From contig DASRIS010000144.1 in NCBI GenBank assembly GCA_035649895.1, positions 1 through 13,194 of the forward strand: 13,194 nucleotides of DNA. The letters run 5' to 3'. Both the position numbers and the translations under genes were made by a program. This DNA comes from DASSUC01 sp035649895. Its GTDB lineage: Bacteria; Actinomycetota; Actinomycetes; Mycobacteriales; Micromonosporaceae. How positions within the stretch are numbered: position 1 is the stretch's first letter; each line of letters begins with the position of its first letter. A model generated the notes under the pieces. It had not been told where the DNA came from and did no database searches. It was given only the letters and a program-made list of their open reading frames with translations. This document shows positions 6,623-12,688 of the stretch, one piece after another.

Positions 6623-8221
6623 CTAGTCCTTTCGTACCTGGAGAGTAGTGCGCTCGGCCGAATCAGGGAGCGGCTGCGTACCGGCCGGGCGGGAACGCAG
6701 CGGGTTGCCGCCGACGCTGGTCAGGCACCGGCCGCTGGCCAGGTCCCAGCGCCAGCCGTGCATCTGGCAGGTGAGCACGCCGTCGTCGACCTTGCCGAAG
6801 CGGGTCAGGTCGGCCTTGAGGTGCGGGCAGCGCCGCTGCACCACCCAGTCGCCCAGCTTCACGTTCTCCGCGTCCGGCTTCTGCTCGGCGTACCAGCCCT
6901 CGGCGTACTGCAGCCGCTCCTCCGACAGGCACTTGAAGAACGCGTAGACGAACTCGTTGTACTGACCGATCCGGGCGGCCGAGAACCGGCAGGACAGGAA
7001 CAGCGAGTTGACCCAGTCCACCTCGCCGATGTGCAGCAGGTGCTCGACCAGCGACCGCTTCGTGCGGAAGCGGTAGCGCACCTTCTCGTCGGCGTACCGG
7101 CGCACCTGCCGGCCGGGGAAGTCAACGACGATCGACTCGACGGTGCTCTCGTCGTCGGCGACCAGGTCCAGCCGGACCGGACCGCCGACACCCTTGGCCA
7201 GGTAGACCGACTCGTCGAGCAACGGCTCGACCCGCCGCTTCAGCTCCTTGAGGACATCGACCTCAGGGTGCCGCCAGGACGCCTTGGCCGCCGCGATCAC
7301 CGGTCGCTGCCTTTCCTGGTACGCCCGCAGGTGCTCCTCCTTGCGCGCGAAGAAGTCCCGTACGTCCGGCACCGGGTGGGTGACCTCGCAGGAGTCGGCG
7401 GTGACCGTAGCCACCGAACCGGGCAGCAGCAGGACCCCGTTGTGGTAGCCGAGGCCCTGATAATGGTCAATAAACGCCTGCTGGTCAGGGAAGATGTTGC
7501 CCTCGTCGTGGCCGAGGTCGTTGAAGCCGAACAGCTCGTCGTCGAGGAAGCACGGCGGCCCGGCGATGGGGAACACCCAGGACGCCTTGAGGTCGTCGAT
7601 ATAACGCACCGTACGGTCGAACTGCCGCTCGCGCTTCTGCTTGCCGAACGCGGTCTTTGCGGCGGCGGGCAGCTCGTAGACCATCGGGTACCAGATCGCG
7701 CCGGAGAACTGGAGCATGTGCGCGTGCACGTGGCCCAGCTCGGCGAAGACGGACAGGTCAGTAGGGCGGGCGTCGTTCTGGTTGAGCAGCCGCACGCCGT
7801 CGTGCTCGACCCAGAGCGAGGAGTCCCCGATCGGCCCGTCCGTGGGCGAGGTCAGCGCCTGCACCATAACGGTCAGGCCGCCGCCCAGCTCGACCGGCTC
7901 GTTGGTCGTGGTCTTGAGAAAGCGGGTGAAGCCCAGGTCGCGCAGCTGGTCCTCGAGCTCGCTGGTGGGGTACTGCGGCAGCAGCACGGTGGCCCGCTTG
8001 CTCACGTAGCGGCGCAGGTGCTCCGCATCGAAGTGGTCCCGGTGCAGGTGCGACACGTACAGGTAGTCGGCCTGGCCAAGGCTCTCCCAGTCGAGCTGCG
8101 AGTTGTCCGGGAACGGGAACCAGGAGGCGAAGAACGACGGGTTGACCCAGGGGTCGCAGAGGATGCTCCCGGCGGGCGTGTCGATCCGCATGCTGGCGTG
8201 GCCGGTCCCAGTCACTCGCAC
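6623..8221 (-). CDS. metallo-beta-lactamase fold plus C-terminal Rieske protein, CMAH-like with swapped domains
   Basis: The 532-residue protein combines two metal centres. The N-terminal half is a metallo-beta-lactamase fold: LCDPWVNP at 21-28, the metal motif HLHRDH at 58-63, LLNQNDARP at 145-153 with D150 a likely ligand, QFSGAIWYPM at 171-180 and VFPIAGPPCF at 216-225. The C-terminal region has a Rieske [2Fe-2S] site, CPH at 465-467 and CQMH at 485-488, with the usual 17 residues between. Several beta-lactamase blocks resemble those I recall from animal CMP-N-acetylneuraminate hydroxylase (DPW, ADxIYxSHxHxDH, LNxxDxxRP, PFAG), and the middle region 370-440 resembles its C-terminal helical part. 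In CMAH, however, the Rieske domain comes first. The reaction is unknown; a Rieske oxygenase-type hydroxylation is an inference, and no sialic-acid genes are nearby. The GTG at 8219-8221 has GAGGAG upstream. Three 16-base repeats precede it. Confidence 0.85.
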   Translation of the reverse strand: MRVTGTGHASMRIDTPAGSILCDPWVNPSFFASWFPFPDNSQLDWESLGQADYLYVSHLHRDHFDAEHLRRYVSKRATVLLPQYPTSELEDQLRDLGFTRFLKTTTNEPVELGGGLTVMVQALTSPTDGPIGDSSLWVEHDGVRLLNQNDARPTDLSVFAELGHVHAHMLQFSGAIWYPMVYELPAAAKTAFGKQKRERQFDRTVRYIDDLKASWVFPIAGPPCFLDDELFGFNDLGHDEGNIFPDQQAFIDHYQGLGYHNGVLLLPGSVATVTADSCEVTHPVPDVRDFFARKEEHLRAYQERQRPVIAAAKASWRHPEVDVLKELKRRVEPLLDESVYLAKGVGGPVRLDLVADDESTVESIVVDFPGRQVRRYADEKVRYRFRTKRSLVEHLLHIGEVDWVNSLFLSCRFSAARIGQYNEFVYAFFKCLSEERLQYAEGWYAEQKPDAENVKLGDWVVQRRCPHLKADLTRFGKVDDGVLTCQMHGWRWDLASGRCLTSVGGNPLRSRPAGTQPLPDSAERTTLQVRKD

Positions 8222-8242
8222 GGCATTCGCTCCTCAGCTATG

Positions 8243-8290
8243 GGATTGGTCTATGGCGCAACTGATCCATGGCGGGATTGGCCTATGGCG
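8243..8290. promoter_or_regulatory. three 16-base direct repeats upstream of the CMAH-like gene
   Basis: On the minus strand three contiguous 16-base units read CGCCATAGGCCAATCC (8275-8290), CGCCATGGATCAGTTG (8259-8274) and CGCCATAGACCAATCC (8243-8258), followed by a fourth partial CATAG. The outer two differ at one base and the middle is diverged after CGCCAT. The array ends 21 bases before the GTG start of the CMAH-like gene, in the 161-base region shared with the divergent DUF2631-like gene. A repeated regulator-binding site is the simplest reading; leftover tandem duplication is the alternative. The ATAG and CCAAT words stand out in a high-GC region. Confidence 0.55.
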
Positions 8291-8350
8291 GGCACGTACC
8301 TCCCGACGCTACCGGAGGTGGTCGCGGCGGCCCCGCGGCGGCATGCCAGA

Positions 8351-8367
8351 CTAGGTGGCCGACCTAG
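8351..8367. promoter_or_regulatory. perfect inverted repeat CTAGGT-N5-ACCTAG
   Basis: CTAGGT (8351-8356) and ACCTAG (8362-8367) are perfect complements around GGCCG, just upstream of the AAAGGGA ribosome site of the DUF2631-like gene. It could be an operator overlapping the promoter or a small 5' leader hairpin. CTAG is a scarce word in high-GC actinobacterial DNA, which makes two copies in 17 bases less likely to be chance. Confidence 0.45.
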
Positions 8368-8382
8368 CCGAAAGGGACCGAC

Positions 8383-8604
8383 GTGGCTGGAAACGAGCCG
8401 GTGACAGCACCTGACCAGCACAAGCGCAGCAGCGGGCGGGCGGCCCGCGTCGGCGCCGTGGTCACGATCGTCATCCTGCTGGCCATGCTCATCGGCAACC
8501 ACGAGGGCAACATCGAGAACCTCTGGCTGGTGGGGCTGGCCGCGCTCCTCGTCGCGATCCTCATCGGCGACTGGGTGCTGCGTAAGAACGGCCTGCGTTC
8601 CTAG
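8383..8604 (+). CDS. small two-helix membrane protein, DUF2631-like
   Basis: This 73-residue protein has a polar N-terminus (MAGNEPVTAPDQHKRSSGR), one transmembrane segment at about 22-38 (VGAVVTIVILLAMLIG), the short loop NHEGNIEN at 39-46, a second transmembrane segment at about 47-65, and a basic end (VLRKNGLRS). The LIGNHEGNIENLWLVGLAAL arrangement matches my memory of the actinobacterial DUF2631 family, of which Rv2876 in the corresponding M. tuberculosis region is a member; function is unknown there too. The start is GTG 8383-8385 with AAAGGGA (8371-8377) 5 bases upstream. It is the only well-supported plus-strand gene in the window, divergent from the CMAH-like gene and convergent with the DivIVA-repeat gene. 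DUF assignment is from recall; the membrane topology is read directly. Confidence 0.72.
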   Translation: MAGNEPVTAPDQHKRSSGRAARVGAVVTIVILLAMLIGNHEGNIENLWLVGLAALLVAILIGDWVLRKNGLRS

Positions 8605-8608
8605 CGAC

Positions 8609-8642
8609 GACGCCGGTCACGCATCGACGCCGGTCACGCATC
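8609..8642. repeat. two perfect 17-base tandem copies between convergent genes
   Basis: GACGCCGGTCACGCATC occurs at 8609-8625 and again immediately at 8626-8642. It lies just after the stop of the DUF2631-like gene and before the end of the DivIVA-repeat gene. No function is evident; recent duplication or part of a termination region are both possible. Confidence 0.8.
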
Positions 8643-8667
8643 ATCCCGGAACCCCGGGCTGCGGGAT
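8643..8667. terminator. possible bidirectional terminator hairpin
   Basis: ATCCCG (8643-8648) pairs with CGGGAT (8662-8667); alternatively CCCGG (8645-8649) pairs with CCGGG (8654-8658). The site lies between two convergent stop codons (8604 and 8680), where a shared terminator is expected. No U-run follows on either strand, as is common in actinobacteria, so the call is weak. Confidence 0.35.
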
Positions 8668-8679
8668 CGGCGGGCGGGC

Positions 8680-9537
8680 TCACCGCCGCCGCAGGATGTC
8701 GCGTACCTCCTTCAGGGCCGCGTCGACCTCTGCCTCGAAGTAGCCGCCGGGCACCAGGCTGAACTGCCCCGGGTCGAGCTCCGCATCGCTGATCGGCACT
8801 GACCCCCGGCTGGACATCGCCGAGATGATCCCCTCGAAGAGCCGGTCGACCTGGACCGGGTCGTACCCGCTGCCGAAGCGGCGCGGCTGGAACGTACGCC
8901 GTATCTGGTCGACGCGGTGGACGTCGGCGGGCATCGCCGCGCCTGGGCCGCCGGCCATCGGCGGAGCCGATGGGTGCCCGTAGCCAGGGTCGCCCATCCG
9001 GATCTCCGCCGTCATGTCCGCCTTGCCGTGACGGCCGGGGTCGAAGCCGTCGAACCCCCCGCCGTACGTCGGCTCGTCATAGCGGCCGTACCCCGGGTCG
9101 CGCACTGGTGGAGCCGGTGGCGGGGGCATCGGGGGGGCGCCCATCGGCGGCCCGGCCATCGGGGGCATCGGCCGTGCCTGCATGGGTGGCGCCATGCGGT
9201 CGTCGCGCATCGGTGGCGGGGGGCCCATGGGGCCGTGGGGCATCCGCTCCTCGCGCATCTTGGCCATCCGCGGATCCGGACCGCGGACGTACCCGCGCTC
9301 CTCGATCTCGGCGAGCTGCCGCTCGACCCGGTCCAGGTGCAGGTCGACCTGCCATTCGTCGTACCCGCCGAACCGGACCCGGAAGACCACGTCATGGACC
9401 TCCTGCGCGGTGACCGGAGCGTCGACCGGATCGCCGGCGAGCGTCGCCTCGACCCGGTCGAGGAACGCGTCAACCTCGTCGACCTTGTAGCCACGACGAA
9501 GCGCACGACGCCGGAACCGCTGACCCTGACTCGTCAC
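8680..9537 (-). CDS. DivIVA-domain repeat protein with Pro/Met-rich linker
   Basis: The 285-residue protein contains four short modules of the DivIVA N-terminal type (pattern F-x(4-7)-GY-x(3-4)-VD): FRRRALRRGYKVDEVDAF at 8, FRVRFGGYDEWQVDLHL at 52, FQPRRFGSGYDPVQVDRL at 216 and FSLVPGGYFEAEVDAAL at 259. They form two pairs with spacings of 44 and 43 residues, separated by a linker at about 100-200 rich in Pro, Met, Gly and Asp. DivIVA-type modules bind curved membrane at poles and septa, so a cell-envelope scaffold role is likely, but unlike Wag31 there is no long coiled coil. GTG at 9535-9537 is chosen because it overlaps the rlmN stop in GTGA and has GGAGGTG 6 bases upstream; an ATG 42 bases earlier lies inside rlmN. 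It is the last gene of the pyrH-side cluster. Confidence 0.85.
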   Translation of the reverse strand: MTSQGQRFRRRALRRGYKVDEVDAFLDRVEATLAGDPVDAPVTAQEVHDVVFRVRFGGYDEWQVDLHLDRVERQLAEIEERGYVRGPDPRMAKMREERMPHGPMGPPPPMRDDRMAPPMQARPMPPMAGPPMGAPPMPPPPAPPVRDPGYGRYDEPTYGGGFDGFDPGRHGKADMTAEIRMGDPGYGHPSAPPMAGGPGAAMPADVHRVDQIRRTFQPRRFGSGYDPVQVDRLFEGIISAMSSRGSVPISDAELDPGQFSLVPGGYFEAEVDAALKEVRDILRRR

Positions 9538-10727
9538 CCACCCACCTCCGCTACCTGCGCCGCAGCCAGCTGCCCGCATGCGCCATCAATCTGTCTACCC
9601 CGGGTGTCGCGCACCGTGACCGGAACGCCGGCCACCCGAAGCCGCCGTACGAACTCCCGCTCCACCGGCTTCGGGCTGGCGTCCCAGCGACTGCCCGGAG
9701 TCGGGTTGAGCGGTATGAGGTTCACATGTGCCAGCCGGCCGGCCAGCAGCCGACCAAGCAGGTCGGCCCGCCACGGCTGGTCGTTCACGTCCCTGATCAT
9801 CGCGTACTCGATGGAGACTCGGCGGCCGGTGTGTGCGGCGTACGCCCAGGCCGCGTCGAGCACCTCGGCGACCTTCCAGCGCCGGTTGACCGGCACCAGC
9901 TCATCGCGCAGGTCATCATCCGGCGCATGCAGCGACAGCGCAAGGGTCACCGGCAGATCCTCGCCGGCCAGCCGGCGCATCGCCGGCACCAGACCGACCG
10001 TGGAGACCGTGATGTGCCGCTGGGACAGGCCGAGCCCCTCCGGTGCCGGTGCGACCAGCCGCCGGACCGCCTCGACGACCCGCTGGTAGTTGGCGAGCGG
10101 CTCGCCCATCCCCATGAACACGACGTGCGACAGCCGCGGCGGGCACCCGGTCACCTCGCCCCGGGCGGCCACCCCGGCGAACCATACAACCTGGTCGATG
10201 ATCTCCGCGGTGGAGAGGTTACGGGTCAGCCCGGCCTGGCCAGTGGCGCAGAACGGGCACCCCATGCCGCACCCGGCCTGGCTGGACACGCATGCCGTGA
10301 CCCGGTCCGGGTAGCCCATCAGCACGCTCTCCACGAGCGAGCCGTCGTGCAGCCGCCACAGTGCCTTACGGGTGGCCCCGCCGTCGCACTCCAGCTCCCG
10401 CACCGGGGTGAGCAGCCGCGGCAGGAGCGCCTCGGCCAAGCGCCCCCGAGCACCGGCCGGGATGTCGGTCATCAGGTCCGCGTCGCGCACCAGCCGTCCG
10501 AAGTAGTGGGTGGACAGCTGGCTGGCGCGGAACCCGCGTTCGCCGAGCTCCGCCACCGCCGCCCGCCGGCCAGCCAGGTCGAGGTCGGCCAGGTGCCGCG
10601 GCGGCCTCGCCGCCCCGGGTTGGGCCGCTCCCGGCTGGGCGCCTCCCGGCTGGACCGCCCAGGGCAGGCCGGATCGCCCCGGGGCGACACCGGCCCTGGG
10701 CTCGCTTGTTACCCGAGCGTCAGTCAT
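9534..10727 (-). CDS. rlmN: dual-specificity 23S rRNA/tRNA adenine-C2 methyltransferase RlmN
   Basis: RlmN is a radical-SAM enzyme that makes 2-methyladenosine at 23S rRNA position 2503 and in some tRNAs (E. coli numbering). In the 397-residue product the cluster motif is C153-x3-C157-x2-C160 in CGMGCPFC. The two catalytic cysteines are C146 (in ACVSSQ) and C384 (in DTRGRQIDGACGQL), equivalent to C118 and C355 of E. coli. MGMGEPLANY (205-214) and SLHAPDD (265-271) are further family blocks. The N-terminal 45 residues are an extension with a pentad repeat (VQPGG, AQPGA, AQPGA) not needed for the fold. The ATG at 10725-10727 is preferred; upstream in-frame codons run into a hairpin region without a ribosome site. 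The nearest purine-rich sequence, GGGAGA, lies 11 bases upstream, rather far. It follows cdsA by 61 bases and overlaps the DivIVA-repeat gene. Confidence 0.95.
   Translation of the reverse strand: MTDARVTSEPRAGVAPGRSGLPWAVQPGGAQPGAAQPGAARPPRHLADLDLAGRRAAVAELGERGFRASQLSTHYFGRLVRDADLMTDIPAGARGRLAEALLPRLLTPVRELECDGGATRKALWRLHDGSLVESVLMGYPDRVTACVSSQAGCGMGCPFCATGQAGLTRNLSTAEIIDQVVWFAGVAARGEVTGCPPRLSHVVFMGMGEPLANYQRVVEAVRRLVAPAPEGLGLSQRHITVSTVGLVPAMRRLAGEDLPVTLALSLHAPDDDLRDELVPVNRRWKVAEVLDAAWAYAAHTGRRVSIEYAMIRDVNDQPWRADLLGRLLAGRLAHVNLIPLNPTPGSRWDASPKPVEREFVRRLRVAGVPVTVRDTRGRQIDGACGQLAAAQVAEVGG
10611..10655 (-). repeat. 15-base tandem repeat coding QPG-type pentads in RlmN
   Basis: Three 15-base units encode VQPGG, AQPGA and AQPGA at residues 25-39 of RlmN, followed by the related ARPPR. 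The repeat lies in the N-terminal extension outside the accessory and radical-SAM domains and is probably a disordered segment that varies in length between relatives. Confidence 0.75.
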
Positions 10728-10738
10728 GACGAGGCCAG

Positions 10739-10782
10739 TCTCCCATGCCCGCACCGGTAGCTGACGGCATGACAGAAGGAGA
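10739..10782 (-). promoter_or_regulatory. leader hairpin that would cover the rlmN ribosome site
   Basis: In the 61-base gap between cdsA and rlmN, CATGCC (10744-10749) pairs with GGCATG (10766-10771), and TCTCC (10739-10743) with GGAGA (10778-10782) across a one-sided 6-base bulge. In the mRNA the GGGAGA purine run, the only Shine-Dalgarno-like sequence before the rlmN ATG, falls inside the stem. It could hold rlmN translation low, act as an attenuator, or be coincidental. Confidence 0.35.
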
Positions 10783-10788
10783 GACACT

Positions 10789-12054
10789 TCACGTTGCGAC
10801 CGGCGCGAGCACCGAGAGCAAAAGGTACGCAACTGGAACGGCGAGCAGGATCGAGTCGAGCCGGTCCATCAGCCCGCCGTGGCCAGGCAGCAGCGTACTC
10901 ATGTCCTTGACGCCGAGATCACGTTTGAGCAGCGACTCCGCCAGGTCTCCGAGAACCGCGGCGGCGGACAGTGAGATCCCGAACACCAGCCCCCACCACC
11001 ACGCGACGTCGAACAGGAGGTACAGCAGGACCGACTCGCCCACCGCGGCGGCGAGCAGCGAGCCGGCCAGCCCCTCCCACGACTTCTTGGGGCTGATCGT
11101 CGGCGCCATCGGCCGGCTGCCGAAGAAGACACCCGCCACGTAGCCGCCGGTGTCGGAGAGCACCACGGCGGCCAGGGTGGCGAGCACCCGCCACTCGCCG
11201 TCGGGCGCTGCGCCCAGCATGGCGGCGAACCCAAGGAGAAACGGCACGTAGACCGATATCAAAGTGGCGGTGGTCACGTCGCGGTGGTAGCCGGCAGGAC
11301 CGTCCGCGAGGCGCCACACCATGGTGGCGAGGACCGTGAGCAGCAGCCCAACCGCCAGCGCGTCCGGTCCGGCGAACCAGGCGAGGCCGGACATCACCAG
11401 CCCGCCGGTCAGCAACGGTCCCAGCGGCGGCTGGGCCCCGCTGGTCCGTACCGCCTGGACCATCTCCCAGATCCCGATCGACCCGGCGGCGACCACCACG
11501 GCCAGGAACGCCGGGCGCCAGAAGAAGAGCGAGCTGAGTACGGCGGCGCCCAGCAGCACGCCCACGCCGATGGCGGCCGGCAGGTTACGCCCGGCCCGGC
11601 CGGTGGTGGTGGCGGCGGCGGCGGCGGCGGCGGGCAGGTTACGGCCGGCCCGGCCCGTGGCGGCCGGCTGTACCGGGAGCTCGGTCGTCGCCTCGCCGAT
11701 CGGGCCGCCCGGATCGGTGAGCGGATCGGTGAGCTCGGCCGGCGGCGGTCCCCCACCCGCGGTCGACCCTTGCCGCCGGGGCCGTGAGCCGGGGCGCCCG
11801 GTGGCCGGCTCCACCAGCGGCGGGTACCCAGGGTCCCAGCGGTCCCCGTGCTCCCGGTACGCCGCGCGGCCCCGCAGCTGCTCGGGGTCGGGGTCTCCCC
11901 ACGCATCGGCCGCCCGGTCCCACCCGTAGGGGTCCGGGTCCGGTTCCGGGTGCGGCACCGGCTCGGGGACGGCCGCCGGTTCACGAGCGGCGCCACGCCG
12001 GGCCCGGTGCCGCCCGCGGGGGGGTTCGGCCTGGGCGGGGTCGAGGTGGGACAT
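10789..12054 (-). CDS. cdsA: phosphatidate cytidylyltransferase (CDP-diacylglycerol synthase)
   Basis: CdsA makes CDP-diacylglycerol from phosphatidic acid and CTP at the cytoplasmic membrane, the branch point for phosphatidylinositol, cardiolipin and phosphatidylethanolamine. The 421-residue protein has a roughly 160-residue Pro-, Arg- and Asp-rich, probably disordered N-terminus, then about eight hydrophobic segments from 162 to the end. Family blocks are SDTGGYVAG (300-308), SPKKSWEG (321-328) and the PROSITE-type signature from S374 (SLLKRDLGVKD) through LPGHGGLMDRLD to D400. The membrane domain is of normal size; the N-terminal extension is far longer than in E. coli CdsA. An 11-residue segment, TGRAGRNLPAA, occurs twice (133-143 and 151-161). 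ATG 12052-12054 overlaps the frr stop in TGATG, indicating translational coupling. An internal start nearer the membrane domain cannot be excluded, but the codon bias stays coding-like throughout. Confidence 0.94.
   Translation of the reverse strand: MSHLDPAQAEPPRGRHRARRGAAREPAAVPEPVPHPEPDPDPYGWDRAADAWGDPDPEQLRGRAAYREHGDRWDPGYPPLVEPATGRPGSRPRRQGSTAGGGPPPAELTDPLTDPGGPIGEATTELPVQPAATGRAGRNLPAAAAAAATTTGRAGRNLPAAIGVGVLLGAAVLSSLFFWRPAFLAVVVAAGSIGIWEMVQAVRTSGAQPPLGPLLTGGLVMSGLAWFAGPDALAVGLLLTVLATMVWRLADGPAGYHRDVTTATLISVYVPFLLGFAAMLGAAPDGEWRVLATLAAVVLSDTGGYVAGVFFGSRPMAPTISPKKSWEGLAGSLLAAAVGESVLLYLLFDVAWWWGLVFGISLSAAAVLGDLAESLLKRDLGVKDMSTLLPGHGGLMDRLDSILLAVPVAYLLLSVLAPVAT
11579..11655 (-). repeat. 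in-frame 54-base duplication with a GGT/GGC triplet tract in cdsA
   Basis: Two 23-base copies (11579-11601 and 11633-11655), identical at 22 positions, lie 54 bases apart and flank a triplet tract on the plus strand of three GGT then seven GGC (11602-11631). On the coding strand the tract gives seven alanines followed by three threonines. The offset is exactly 18 codons, so gain or loss keeps the frame. It sits at the junction of the disordered N-terminus and the first transmembrane segment. Confidence 0.85.
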
Positions 12055-12611
12055 CAGAACTCGAGCAGCTCGGCTTCCTTGTGCTTGACGATCTCGTCGA
12101 CGTGTGCAACGAAGCGGTGGGTCAGGTCCTCCAGCTCCTTCTCGGCGCGGCGCCCCTCGTCCTCGCCGGCTTCGCCGTCACGGACGATCCGGTCCAGCTC
12201 ATCCTTTGCCTTACGGCGCACGTTGCGGATGGCGACCTTGGCCTCCTCGCCCTTGTGCCGGACCACCTTGATCATCTCGCGCCGCCGCTCCTCGGTCATC
12301 GGCGGCAGCAGCAGGCGGATCTGCGTACCTTCGTTGTTGGGGTTGACCCCCAGGTCGGAGTCGCGGATCGCCTTCTCCATGGCGCGCAGCTGGGACACGT
12401 CGTACGGCTTGATGATCGCCATGCGGGGCTCCGGCACGGCGATCGAGGCCAGCTGCGGCAGCGGCGTGGGGGTGCCGTAGTAGTCGATCACGATCTTGCC
12501 GAACATCGCCGGGGTGGCGCGGCCGGTACGGATCGTCGCGAACTCCGTTTTGGCGTGCTCGATCGCACGCTCCATCTTCTCCTCCGCTTCGAGAAGCGTC
12601 TCGTCGATCAC
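12054..12611 (-). CDS. frr: ribosome recycling factor
   Basis: RRF splits post-termination ribosomes together with EF-G. From the GTG at 12609-12611 the product is exactly 185 residues, the standard length. It begins with the first helix (IDETLLEAEEKMERA), has RTGRA at 28-32, the domain II strands VIDYYGTPTPLPQLASI and MAIIKPYD, NPNNEG, then the long helices TEERRREMIKVVRHKGEEAK and AIRNVRRKAKDEL of the three-helix domain, ending KHKEAELLEF. An in-frame ATG at 12675-12677 would add 22 residues with no family match and no ribosome site; the GTG has AGGAGG at 12622-12627, 10 bases upstream, a slightly long spacing. It follows pyrH by 77 bases and overlaps cdsA by one base. The pyrH-frr-cdsA order is standard in bacteria. 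Confidence 0.95.
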   Translation of the reverse strand: MIDETLLEAEEKMERAIEHAKTEFATIRTGRATPAMFGKIVIDYYGTPTPLPQLASIAVPEPRMAIIKPYDVSQLRAMEKAIRDSDLGVNPNNEGTQIRLLLPPMTEERRREMIKVVRHKGEEAKVAIRNVRRKAKDELDRIVRDGEAGEDEGRRAEKELEDLTHRFVAHVDEIVKHKEAELLEF

Positions 12612-12688
12612 GTGCTCCGTCGCCTCCTCAGGCTCTCTCGGTCGGACCGCCCAGGTCTGGTCAGGGATCCTCGTCATGGCGGTGCTTG

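Noticed and set aside
6013..8221. Uma2 plus CMAH-like pair as a defence system
   Set aside because: Uma2 has a nuclease-like fold, but the partner looks like a small-molecule enzyme, and there is no helicase, sensor, toxin-antitoxin pair or other defence gene alongside. Adjacency alone is not enough.
9101..9250. GC-rich CATCGG/CCCAT repeats in the DivIVA-repeat gene as a regulatory repeat
   Set aside because: They simply encode the Met/Pro-rich linker; no separate DNA-level structure is needed.
10728..10832. N-terminal extension of rlmN overlapping the end of cdsA
   Set aside because: Would translate through the leader hairpin and into cdsA with no plausible ribosome site or family similarity.
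12612..12677. ATG start for frr 22 codons upstream
   Set aside because: No ribosome site precedes it and the added residues do not fit the family; the GTG gives exactly 185 residues.
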